Assembly: GCA_003439945.1 (NCBI GenBank)
Contig: QVRM01006038.1
Coordinates: 148,958 to 212,957, forward strand
Source: Dermanyssus gallinae
Lineage: Eukaryota > Arthropoda > Arachnida > Mesostigmata > Dermanyssidae
DNA length: 64,000 nucleotides
Reading direction: 5' to 3'
This document shows positions 12,271 to 34,600 of the stretch, in pieces (position 1 is the first letter of the stretch; every line of letters begins with the position of its first letter). A model generated the notes under the pieces. That model saw only the letters and a list, made by a program, of their open reading frames with translations. It had not been told where the DNA came from and did not search any database. A program made the position numbers and the translations under genes.

Positions 12271-12936
12271 CAAACACGCCGTTATTCTAAGTAATATTTT
12301 GCGGCGAATGAGTTGCTGGTTTGCCCAGTTCAAGTGAGTTCACAAGTGGTTGTAGTGAACTTCAAACATTCTTCATGAGATACCCAATTCACACAGTTTC
12401 TTTTACGTTTGATCCTTGTTACTGGTCGAACTTCCATTGAGCTAAGCTCATTGAGAATACGGGATGATCATAGCGCTAAGAGTCAGCGACCATGCTGCTG
12501 CCACAAGGACTATTGGGAAAACCCGAATTATCTCATAATGACTATTTAAACCGCCGCTCTAAGCGTCCCTTCTATAAAAGAGTGACATGTGTGTCTAAGG
12601 TACGCATGTCAGGCGAATAATGAATCTATCCATTCATAAGTTTATATCCAACTTGCTCGGAGTCATGGGTGCGCGTTTCACTGAGTGTGGATGTGTGTAA
12701 ACTCTGTGGTAAGCTAGACACAGTTTAGTACTAGTAGAATAAGCACAGACTACAATTGCGCAAAAAGCTATGTTCTTCTCAACCCGTCTACAGTCTGTAG
12801 AGCCTAGTCTTACCTTTCCACCATGCTTAACGTGGAAGTCGTACAGCGGTGTTTTCAGCAGAGACTCGGTACTGAACGCGCGTCCAAGACGCGTGACCGA
12901 AGATCCGGCGATTGACGAAAGCCCGCGTCCAAGCAT
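7044..12936 (-). CDS. AMT: Aminomethyltransferase, glycine cleavage system T-protein, mitochondrial (complete)
   Basis: AMT transfers the methylene carbon from the aminomethyl-lipoyl arm of H-protein to tetrahydrofolate, releasing ammonia, in the mitochondrial matrix. Exons on the minus strand are 12936-12814, 11707-11528, 11335-11140, 10703-10577, 10372-10203, 9329-9117, 7974-7871 and 7112-7044. Phases join throughout and give 393 aa (human about 403). Residues 1-24 form an Arg/Ser-rich mitochondrial leader. Family motifs in order: TPLYDFH at about 29-35, [12 protein letters not shown] from about 43, [17 protein letters not shown] at about 118-126 with the conserved catalytic aspartate, [11 protein letters not shown] at about 210-220, [14 protein letters not shown] near 257-270, [17 protein letters not shown] in exon 7 and the C-terminal KMPFV in exon 8. 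Most introns contain (TA)n arrays. The next gene upstream on the same strand, DLAT, also encodes a lipoyl-dependent mitochondrial protein. The first seven exons are certain; the short last exon rests on the KMPFV motif and the splice site. Confidence 0.95.
7213..7300. repeat. (TA)n microsatellite in AMT intron 7
   Basis: Nearly pure TA run with two short interruptions, lying about 100 bases upstream of the last AMT exon in the direction of transcription. Confidence 0.95.
8047..8321. mobile_element. Foldback (MITE-like) element in AMT intron 6
   Basis: Two inverted arms of roughly 110 bases. The left arm starts at 8047 and contains AATACATACGCATGTGCGCA; the right arm ends at 8321 and carries its inverted copy with scattered mismatches. 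The centre holds a tandem duplication of an AT-rich unit (AAGTAAATAAATAATAAATA) at about 8175-8235. There is no coding capacity. This is the structure expected of a non-autonomous foldback element. I could not define a clear target-site duplication. Confidence 0.75.
11423..11462 (-). repeat. Partial duplicate of the AMT exon 3 acceptor region
   Basis: This 40-base segment of intron 2 is a diverged copy of 11315-11354, which spans the true acceptor and first 21 bases of AMT exon 3. On the minus strand both read GTAGTTCT...CAG followed by (A/G)GTTTGAAGC. A (TA)n array separates the copies. The duplicate acceptor at 11443 is 107 bases upstream of the real one and would shift the frame if used. 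Confidence 0.75.
11759..11830. repeat. (TA)n microsatellite in AMT intron 1
   Basis: TA array split in two. Each half is followed by the same TACGTCATATGTACGT sequence (11790-11805 and 11830-11845), so the array and its flank look tandemly duplicated. Confidence 0.9.
12024..12137 (-). CDS. Candidate orphan exon (38 codons, phase 0-0) inside AMT intron 1
   Basis: I do not recognise this segment. On the minus strand a consensus acceptor (TTTGTCTAAACAG) is followed by 114 bases of open frame and a donor (CTCG|GTAGGC). The peptide begins [15 protein letters not shown] and ends NPGVLTMFS, with two cysteines 16 residues apart. Its length is a multiple of three, and AMT exons 1 and 2 both meet at phase 0, so it could be spliced in frame as a cassette. 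That would split the conserved GGK/MVPFAG junction of AMT, which no family member I know has. It may instead belong to another same-strand gene. Whether it is a real exon is uncertain. Confidence 0.4.
12186..12269. repeat. (TA)n microsatellite in AMT intron 1
   Basis: Two TA runs separated by a short AT-rich spacer. Confidence 0.95.
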
Positions 12937-13320
12937 TCTTACTTACTATTTGCCCGATCTACCATATAGACACACAGGCATGTACGCCCCCGTGCGCCCC
13001 CAGAATCACGTATGCACATCATACATACAGGCAAACGCGCACAGATCGAGAGACAAACACGCAAAAAACTACGTGAGTGCGTCCGGCCCAACAAGAAGAA
13101 CACACAAGGCGAGAACAATCCATCTCGAAGGACCCATCTAAGTCACTCCGCAGACTCCGACATCATCACTCTTAACTTTCACATTTGCATTGAGTTATCG
13201 TGCATAGAAGCATCTCCTGGTTACGTAGTAGTAGTAGTAGTACAAATGGTAGACAGTCTAGTCTATCTATAATAGTAAGCTAAAATTTAGCATAAAGAGT
13301 AAGCAAGTACTGCTACAAAT

Positions 13321-13366
13321 TGCTACCTGCATCAAACACCATGTTTGGTGTTTGGTGCAGGTAGCA
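13321..13366. repeat. Short hairpin with one mismatch
   Basis: TGCTACCTGCATCAAACACC is followed by its inverted copy ending GGTGCAGGTAGCA, with a loop of only a few bases. The arms are about 21 bases. Confidence 0.85.
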
Positions 13367-14791
13367 CACACCTATAGCTTTTTAGGCATAAAGAATAGCA
13401 AATGGGCAAATATATAAATAAATAAATATGTACATATTCGTGTTGTTTGTGTCCAATGTCGAACCAGTTAGTATTATGTCACAGCAAAGTGAGACTGCTG
13501 GGATTTTTAGCGGGGCCGACTATCGACATTACAACGATGATGATGATGAGGATAAAAGATGCTATGAAAGTATGGTCTACAAAGAACTAATTTGCACGGT
13601 TGCTTATCTCGCTGCTTGCTGCTGCTGTACGGTGCACAGCCAGATAGAAACATAGATAGATAGATAGATAACAAGACAGATAGGTAGATAAATTGATAGA
13701 TGAACACTGCGCTTCGGTGTTACCGCTGCCGTGGATGCCAGAGGAAGCGATCTCATCCAGCTTCCGCCGCCCGCGACGTCCTAAACTGGCGGGGTTCTCC
13801 CGAGAAGATGAAACAACGCACGATTGGTTGCTTGGTTGGTTGGTGGGTCGCTTGCTAAGGTTAGGTTAGGTTTGGAGACAACGACTGCGGTGGTCGATGA
13901 TGGTGAATGGCGTCCACGACAACGAGGAACAAGCAGACTCTGGGGGCCACCACCGAGAGGATAGATAAACGTCCAAACAGTCGATGTGCGCGGTCCCGCT
14001 ACGACATCTCAAGAGATGAGATTCCTATCTCAGCTGATAAGACGGCGGTGGCGACGATAACAAGACGACGACGACGCGGACGCATAGACAGAGGTGATAG
14101 GATAGTGACATATCGCCAGCAGAGCGAGCCGGGTGGAGCTGTAAGCAAGCACGTCAATAGCTGGCTGCATGGACGAGAGCGACAGCCTTGTGAGTTCTTG
14201 GGTGATCGCGCCGTTGGCCGAACTCGTTCGCCTGCTTGACTTGCAAACACATGTACTTGACCCGTGACCGTAAGAACAACATCGGTAAAGGTCAGTCATT
14301 ACACGTAGTAGTAGTAGTAAACTCCTAGGTTAGGGGGTGCTTCGAGCAGAGAAATAGGGAAATAGGACGAAGAAAAACGGCGACAAATTTAGATGTAAAC
14401 TACCAAGTTAGTTAGAGGTTAGTTCAATTGTTGTTCTATTCGCTGTAAACTGCATTCAATTCATAGTAGCAACTTAATTTTAATTAGAATTGTTTGAATG
14501 TAATGAATAGGCCTTATTGCAAAGCAGTTAGCTTCTTCTTATGGAGATCCAGAAAATACGTTTGCTTTAATTTGCTGGAACAATAATAGGAAGCTAAACT
14601 TAGCACGTCTTTTACCTGCATACTGTAGTGAACACGTTGTTGCAGAATGTCAAGCGCTATGTGCTCGTATGGAATATTGGTTATCACTACTACCCAAACA
14701 ATTATTTCAAATATATTTGCTGGTAATGCCCCTAAACTCTTAGTCTCACACTCACGGTGGAGATTTATTTTTGCATGGGGGATTTTTGCAC

Positions 14792-14826
<35 letters not shown>

Positions 14827-14867
14827 CAGAGAGAGTGATAGAGAGAAAGAGGGAAACTCCGTTTCAT

Positions 14868-15620
14868 ATAAACTGAAAAACATCTCTCAAATTGTGCAAA
14901 GTTTGCCAGTGAGAGGTGTCGCCAGTCTCTACCAAGGCTATTGGTCGGGTCAACATTAGTACAATCTTAAGCTCAAAAAGTTGCACTGCAAAACTCAGGA
15001 ATAACATAACATCGCTCACCTCCGTGAACATAACTATAAGTAGGACGAACGCAAGGCAGCTGAGCAGGGTCCCCACGTTTCGTCTTAGCTATGTAGTGTC
15101 ACAGTCCCACATGCCTACCTTAAGGTAGGCTTAAGCGAAGAAGCTAGAGAACACTTTTGAACCACGCTGTCCAACTTGTTGAAGCAAATCAACCAGTAAG
15201 TGGCGGAGGGCTTTATCGAAAGCCTATCCACAATCGATGAAAACGCTATATAAGTAAAACTGCATATATAAGCCTCCGGGTTTTGTCAACACTCGCTCAA
15301 CCTCAAACCGGGTTAAATGGATCGTCCTGTGTACCTCGGCCTTTCTTGAACTCGAAAAGCATAAATCTCGGACTGTACCTAGGGTATGCGCCCCCCCCCC
15401 CCTGAGTATCTGTGTGAACAGACAACAAAGATGGCCTGTGAATGCATCTGCCAAGTCTGCCCGATGCTCGTGGTAGATCCTCTCCGGACCACTACTCTTC
15501 ATATTGGTCAGGATCCTTACTATGGCAATGATTCCTTGTTACTGACGGGCGAGTTCATGAGGCGCTCTTCTAACCTGAGCGGTTGCTCGATCAAGAATTA
15601 AAGCATGCTCATCCAGTAGC
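14868..15620 (-). pseudogene. Decayed non-LTR retrotransposon reverse transcriptase fragment
   Basis: The minus strand shows the RT entry motif as MKSSGPERIYHE (about 15424-15459; family form KxPGPDGI) followed by a LINE-like helix (GHLCCLFTQIL). Further on comes VFIDCG-stop-AFDKALRHLL at about 15200-15245, the RT motif A region with an in-frame stop. Weaker RT-like sequence continues to about 14870. The frame is interrupted by stops and shifts, so it is not functional. The clade cannot be told from these pieces. Confidence 0.6.
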
Positions 15621-15714
15621 AAAGTAGCCAGGTGCAGACGAACTTGCCGCTCTGGAATCTCTTCTGCCGGCGGGGAATTAGGTATTGTGCAGTCTTCGCT
15701 TGCTATAGCAGGCG

Positions 15715-15745
<31 letters not shown>

Positions 15746-16410
15746 TCATGAGGGACATTTATTTCCCATTATACAGTAACACAACATAAAATCACCTTTA
15801 TTATCACATAGGTGTGTGCTACAATTTATCATGGTCATATATTTATCGTTTCCAATATGCGTACTCCTGCAAGAAGAACGTAACTAATCGCCAAACAAGC
15901 GGCTACTATATAAATTTGCATGTGCCTATTTGGCCATCCGCCAAGTAAACAATCTGTTTACACTGAGTACATTATGGATTCGGGAACACATATATTTATT
16001 TCCGCGCTCTTGGAAATCCCTATTCCACTGTCCTACTATTTGCTGGGAACTTTACTATCTTAATTGCATTGAGTCAGTGAAAACTTTATTCGGGCTGAGC
16101 AGCAAATCATAAAATCATTTTTGTCCTCAGTAGATATATATATGTGTGTGGTCATAGGGACCGAATCTGCCCTCCTCCACAGAATCCCAGCATCTGATGT
16201 GTGACTACCACAGCGCTCTGGGAGTAAACCCACATCTATATTGATAATATCGTAGAGGTTTTAAGACAATTTTACGACAAAAGCCGTCAAATTGAGGCGT
16301 GAAGGTCGATTGGTTGCCAGAGACGTCACACGTTATTGCGGCCAATTGTTGGATTTTCCTGTGTCTTAGTCTTCGGGTTCATCACACGGAAACAACGTTC
16401 ACAACGCATG

Positions 16411-16733
16411 TTAACAAAACAGTACAAACGGTTCCTGTCTTTCTTTATGGAGAAGTAGGAAATGTCCGATAACTGTCTGGTCTTCAGCAGTGAGTCTCTT
16501 TTCTGGTTTAAGATCGTTCCGGGGTTGATGTATGGTCTTAAAGGTAGATGGTTCAAACGAAATGCACCATTGGTCTGATGGGCCAGCAATCCGACTAAAA
16601 ATCCGAAACATGCCATACGGGAGGTCGGTAGCTTGGACGAAAGCCTTCCACCTTTGCATGTGACAGTCGCCACGCATACTCCAGGTACATAGTGCACGGT
16701 TATCACTATGGTGTGTTCATTTGGTATGTTCAA
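16411..16733 (-). pseudogene. Possible LINE remnant
   Basis: An 88-codon open stretch on the minus strand contains MQRWKAFVQATDLPYGMFRI and later TAEDQTVIGHFLLLHKERQ. This layout resembles the segment between endonuclease and RT in many LINE ORF2 proteins. No catalytic motif is visible, so the call is weak. Confidence 0.25.
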
Positions 16734-18353
16734 GCGCCGCCAATGAGTATGAGTTGTGCATCCGCCGGTTCTGCTTGCAAAGAATAACTAAAGCATAAAT
16801 CAATGCGTTACTTGCCAGAAAGGGTGAATAATACAAAAGATGACAGCGATAACCATACACATGAAGTGCATATTATATTAAATTTGAGTAAAAAAGCAGA
16901 ATTTTAAAAATGTATATAAATATACATAAATCATTACACCGGCAATGAGTCATAAATAGCTTTATTATTGCTCGCTACTAGCTACATGAACGGTTTTTAC
17001 ATTATATTACAAAACGTCATTTATAACCACCGGACTCGCATACGTTCTACGCATATCCATCGTTTACGCAGCATCTTGTGCCTTCTTGCGTTCAGACTTC
17101 ACGGTCCCCTTGCGGACAGCGCAAAGAGCCAGCATCTAATGTCTGCGATGATTGACTCTCATCGCCGTCTGGGAGCGAACCTACTTCTATGCTGATAAAA
17201 GTCTATAACCATTTGAGTTTATAATGATTAACTTCAACATCTCCGAGTATGTTGCCGCTGGTGCTGCTAGCCTTTGTGCCAGTTGGTGTATATAGCTCAC
17301 ATTTTCGCTCGCCGGTTTCTCCTACCGACAGCTCACTTCGGCTGTAAATCGCACCTCCTTTTCGAGCTATCCCTGATGTCCGGACGCGTACTGCGAGCTT
17401 GTGATTGATCACACTATGACTGGTATCATCCGTTTACTATGAGCGTTCGATCTTTGTTTGTCCTATTTGCCTATTGCTACCGCTTGTTATTGCGACGTAC
17501 TCGAGTGACCATAGGGCCTATTTTTGATGGCCAAAAAAAAACTATAGTATTGCTAGTATTCTTCTACCTCGACGTTTTGTTGTTGTTGTTGTTGTTGTTC
17601 ATGCCTGCACGGGCATCGAATCAACTCCAGTCAAGTGGGGAACCTCGATTCGAAAACACAAACGAGTTCCTGATTGGCTGACTTCGATGCAGCTTTGGCA
17701 TCCTTTTATAGAGGCGGCTATGGAGCCACGCCTGTCAAGTCGCGTGACAAGTTGAAACGTTAGAAAAATCCGTCTCCCGTGCGTACTCTGCACTATGTCT
17801 GCCCGTCTGTAGATCATGTCGGTCACATACACAGACCAGCGAGAGTCGCTGCTCACTCATCGTGACGTATAGCAAGTTACTTACTCACGTGGCCATTCGT
17901 GCTTATAGTATACCATGAGGCAACCGTGAGGTGAGTGTTAAAAAAACTTTGCCAGTTTAGGCAACGCGGAATACAGCATCAATTAACGCGGACCTCACTG
18001 TTCCCAAACAAGGCAAAACCGCCAGCGAGAGGCGAAACGCGGAACCTGGTTAATAAAAGAGCTTATGAGGACCGTGCCCCGATGGAAAACGCATAGTCCC
18101 GAACTATCATTTTACGACAGGTCGTTAACAACAGGTCTTCATTCGCACAGCGTAAAAACAAAGTGTTCGTCTTGTCAAGCTCTCCACACGATAATAACTC
18201 TCTTCTCCGCAATGCGGCCAACCGCTAGCTCTATTGATCCGTGCTCTGTTACCACGCTTACGTCCTCCTTGCACATTCCCCAACCAACGAAGCTTTCGAC
18301 CCTTTTCTTCATAACGATCCCGGCTTATGGCGTTCTACGTTGTTCACATCCCC

Positions 18354-30766
<12,413 letters not shown>

Positions 30767-31450
30767 CTTGAGCACCACCGTATTCGACCGCCGGGGGTTC
30801 TCCGGGTTCTCCTGTTATTGTTGTTGTTGTTGCTGTTGTTGTTCTTGAGATCCGGCACGCGCACAACACGGCCACCACCACCAGTGCAGTGCTAGCAGCA
30901 GCAACAGCAGACGTCTGTCTATAGGTGAACGCCGTCGCTCTAAGGACAGCAGCAGCAACAACAATAGCAACAACAACAACAACAACAACAGCAAAAGCAG
31001 TAACAACAACAGCAATAGCAACAACAACAATCACCACCCTACAACAATCACCACCCAGTGACCTGCTAAGCACCGCTGTACAGTTAACCTATCATCGCGA
31101 TAAGGGGGACGACCCTTGGTTGCCCTCTCCCTATGTTGCTCTATTCGTATTCGACTGTCTACCATCTGTTTGTGTTGCCTCTCTGGCGACTCTCTGTGCT
31201 GCTGGTGTTGTTGTTGTTGCTGTTGAGTGCTGTTGGCGAGCTGCCCGCAAGCTCTGCGAGAGCTTTTCGCGCTTGTTATGGTTGTTGTTGTTGCTGTTGC
31301 TGCTGTTGCTGTTATTGTGCTTGTTCTAGTTGCAGTACACTACCAGACGACCACCGCTACGCTTCGACAAGGGGTCGCAGTCGCGCAGCGGCTAACCTAA
31401 CGCGCGCGGCGCTCACTGAGAACACGAGCCGCCCACAATAACAACAACCG
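30767..31450. promoter_or_regulatory. DLAT upstream region with trinucleotide arrays
   Basis: The 600 bases upstream of the DLAT start contain GTT/GCT-type arrays at 30806-30845, AAC/AGC-type arrays at 30947-31030 and GTT/GCT arrays at 31200-31325. The promoter and 5' UTR should be here, but no TATA or initiator could be assigned. The arrays create long artificial frames on both strands (poly-Leu, poly-Thr) that are not genes. Confidence 0.4.
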
Positions 31451-31991
31451 CAGCCCACAACAGCAATGGAATCATAGTCATAATACTAATAATAATAATT
31501 CATCGCCAACCCATTCTGCTAAAGTGCGGAACAAGTCCGCAAAATGCGAACGAGACCGGCTGTTTGTTCTCCGTGTCTCGACTCGTCTCTGTGTTGGTTG
31601 CGTCGTTGTACCAGCGAAAACTACGACTCATTGGTTCGCTCGGTTGTCTGAGGGCGGTATCGTCGTCGTCGTCTCGAAGAGCATTGTTCTGCAGATGTAC
31701 ACGTTCGCCTCACTCCTCGTAGTCTTTCCAGAATCTAGGGCAATAATACCTACCGACTTATCACGCCTGTCACATCATACTGGCGTTTCATTTCATTTGG
31801 CTGGGCTACTACTGAGCTTGAGGAGCTTGACGTGCGAGGGGCGTACATTTCAAGCTAGCTGCCTCAAAGCGAAATAAATTAATCCAACAGGTAGTGTAAG
31901 TACGTAGCCGGAGTATGGACGACTCAGTTCATAGTGACAGTTGTGATCAAAACAAATCTTAGCCGGCGAATTTCCCAAAGGCTTGTTTTGT

Positions 31992-32096
<105 letters not shown>

Positions 32097-33935
32097 TCCC
32101 AAGGCCTAGTTTGCCTGTTAAAATTCAACTTACTAGACAACGCAATAGTGTTGTCTCATGAGCAACCATGGTCGCTAAGTATATTCAAGTAGTTTTGATT
32201 ACTGTACATTCGTTTAAGCGTACATTATTGTGTCTGCACCATTGCCCTTAGACAAAGCTTGAGAATCTCGTTATAGTTAATTTATTTGAAGCATCGGAAT
32301 AGTGCCCTAGAGAGAACCATAATCGCTAATAATGATAAAATAGGTTTTATTACTGTATACACAGCTAAAATGAATGTATCCACGTCATTACCGTTGAACC
32401 AAATTTGGGAAATTCACCATAGATTAGGGTTATCTGCGGTCAGATCTGGGCGGAAAGAACACTGGATTCTGCTGAGCTATCAAATACGATAAACATGTGC
32501 TATTTAAATGTATAAAATTTTATTTGAACGATATAGTTCTCAACTAAGAAAGTTAATCATGGAAGGGTTGTGGCTGATACCTACATAATCATTTTAACAG
32601 CCGATTGTTTCCAGACTACATGAAGTTATCGAATCCAAATCCAACGTAACAGCCGAACCCACTAGCTCTGCTCTGCATAGGCGCCCATGGCCTTATTATT
32701 TTGCTAAACGTTTAGTAGATAAAGGATGAGCTTGTTGGAGGCCACGTGAAAAGGAATCTCATTTAGTGGCGCGAGTGGCTTAGAACTTCACACGAATAAA
32801 GGTCTTTAGCATTGCGAGGAGAAGGATTTGCGATTGGGCCAATCACGACCAGCTTCCCCAAGAATGCTTGGATGCCTCTCTTTTTCGCGCCTTTCGCGTG
32901 CAAAGTGGGACTCTGTCGGCTATGGGTTCGACACCTCAAGCAGCATTTGCATGAGATGTTGGGCCCGTGTCCATGGATGAGGCAGGCGAATGTCAAGCTC
33001 TTTTGAACAGACTACCCAGGCAGGCGCTACATAGAAGTGATTATCACAAATTTAAAAAAAATACTATTGTTAACAGTAAACTCCCTGAAATACATCGGCT
33101 ACAGTTTAATGAGTACCTTGTACTATGAACACCTAGATCATATGCTCAGGTAGACACAAAATGTCATCAAGAAAACAAACGGACGATGTTTTTTCTATTC
33201 CATAAGAAAGGGTATACAGTTACACAATACAATATTGAACCTCATCTAAATAAATATTATCACGGCCTTTCTAGTTCTCTTTCACGCAAGAAAATATTTC
33301 AGATACGGTAAGTATGACGGGCGAGGGGGGGATACTCTTAAAAGCTAATACGCCAAAAAAGTTTTGCAATACATTGTAGTGCACCAATGGCATGCGTTAT
33401 TACCGCGCTGTTCAGGCAACGTCATCGATGTGCAGTCTCTCCTGCAAAACTCGAAAAATCACGATTTTAACAGTTTAAAAAACTGGGGTTCTCTATAGCT
33501 GTAGTAACTATCTACCAACTGACCTTCGTACCAATAACAAATGAATGTACCTAGCATTAAAGATCATTCACCCATTCCGAATGCTTAGGCGCCCCAACCA
33601 CGCACAGTAATGCAGTACTGTCTCAGTTCAAGCGGGCATGCAATTCTACGTGACAAATTTGTTGGAAGTAATGTAAGATGAACGCTACTAACTGGTGCAG
33701 AAAAAGCTCTTAACACAACAGGCAATATGGATCATATATTGAGATATTAGATTATCTTATCTAAGAAGAGCTTCTACAACCTTGTATTCATCAGGGCCGG
33801 GTGGCTCTCGACCAAAGACTCTAATTCCACGACAGTTTTTTGACACGTGAGCTCCAGTACTAATGTTGGCGTTTGATGACGATTTTTGGGATCCAGGATC
33901 TCCTTTAAAGTTGCTTTCTTCGAATATACCCACCG

Positions 33936-33990
33936 TTAGTACTATTTTTAGTCTCTTTTAATGCTGTAAAGAGACTAAACATAGTACTAA
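33936..33990. repeat. Hairpin with 23-base arms
   Basis: TTAGTACTATTTTTAGTCTC and its inverted copy enclose a nine-base loop; only one pair mismatches. The hairpin is flanked on both sides by TCTTCGAATAT in direct orientation (33917-33927 and about 34010-34020). Confidence 0.8.
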
Positions 33991-34379
33991 TTTTGTGTCT
34001 CTTTAGATATCTTCGAATATTTGAATTGCACTGTTGTCATCGTAAAGATGCAGCCGTCTTAATCTCGAAAAAATCGATTCCGCAATTTGCGCAGAACATC
34101 CTTTTTGTCATGCCTCCTTCCAGTTTTACGAATAGTTTCTATCAGCATAATATGTCATCTGCCGGGTATAGCTACGCTTCACACTAAGAATAATTAAGGA
34201 GCAATAGTATGGTGTAAAAATAAACCTTGAAAGAACACAGATAATTTCAGCTGTACCACCCGTGTGCGTGTTGAGCTTAAAATATGGCTTCGGTCAACTG
34301 TCACAACAAAACATAACAAAAATGTCTTACTACTTTGGAAGAATGGTACATTACCCGGTATAGTGTTTATATAACGTAC

Positions 34380-34600
34380 GGTCAGGACGAAAAAGCGCTT
34401 GAAGAGCCAGATCTCCTGATCTTTCCAGGCGAAGTTTGCAAGGTGTCGATTTATGCCCTGGAGGTACGGTGCACCGATGACAGCTTTCAGTAAGGTGTGT
34501 CTCAAAATAAAGGCGTCCTAGAAACGATACGTCTTATTAACGAAGTAGTTTACATAGTCTAGTACGATGAACGTATCCAGCGGAACTAGCAGCTTCGACG
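34380..34600 (-). pseudogene. Unidentified coding-like segment, possibly ABC-transporter-derived
   Basis: On the minus strand one frame runs from about 34600 with a single TAG (at 34518-34520) that is part of a good acceptor (TTTCTAG). After it come 46 open codons starting DAFILRHTLLKAVIGAP and ending WLFKRFFVLT, then a donor (ACC|GTACGT), so 34517-34380 could be an exon. LRHTLLKAVIGAP followed by NRHLANFAWKD is reminiscent of the ABCC segment LHxxLLxSVLRAP...GRILNRFSKD, but the match is loose. It may be a relic, a real exon or chance. Confidence 0.25.

Larger units (their letters stand above)
12937..18353. other. Intergenic region between the AMT 5' end and the DLAT 3' end
   Basis: No intact gene seen. 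It contains the AMT upstream region, a 46-base hairpin at 13321-13366, TA-GA composite microsatellites at 14790-14852 and 15716-15745, a run of 12 C near 15390, a decayed LINE reverse transcriptase at about 14868-15620, a second possible LINE remnant at 16411-16733, and a diverged repeat pair at 16185-16260 and 17125-17215. Confidence 0.6.

Noticed and set aside
13858..13875. Two TTAGG units, the arthropod telomere motif
   Set aside because: Only two copies, internal to the window; not enough for an interstitial telomere repeat.
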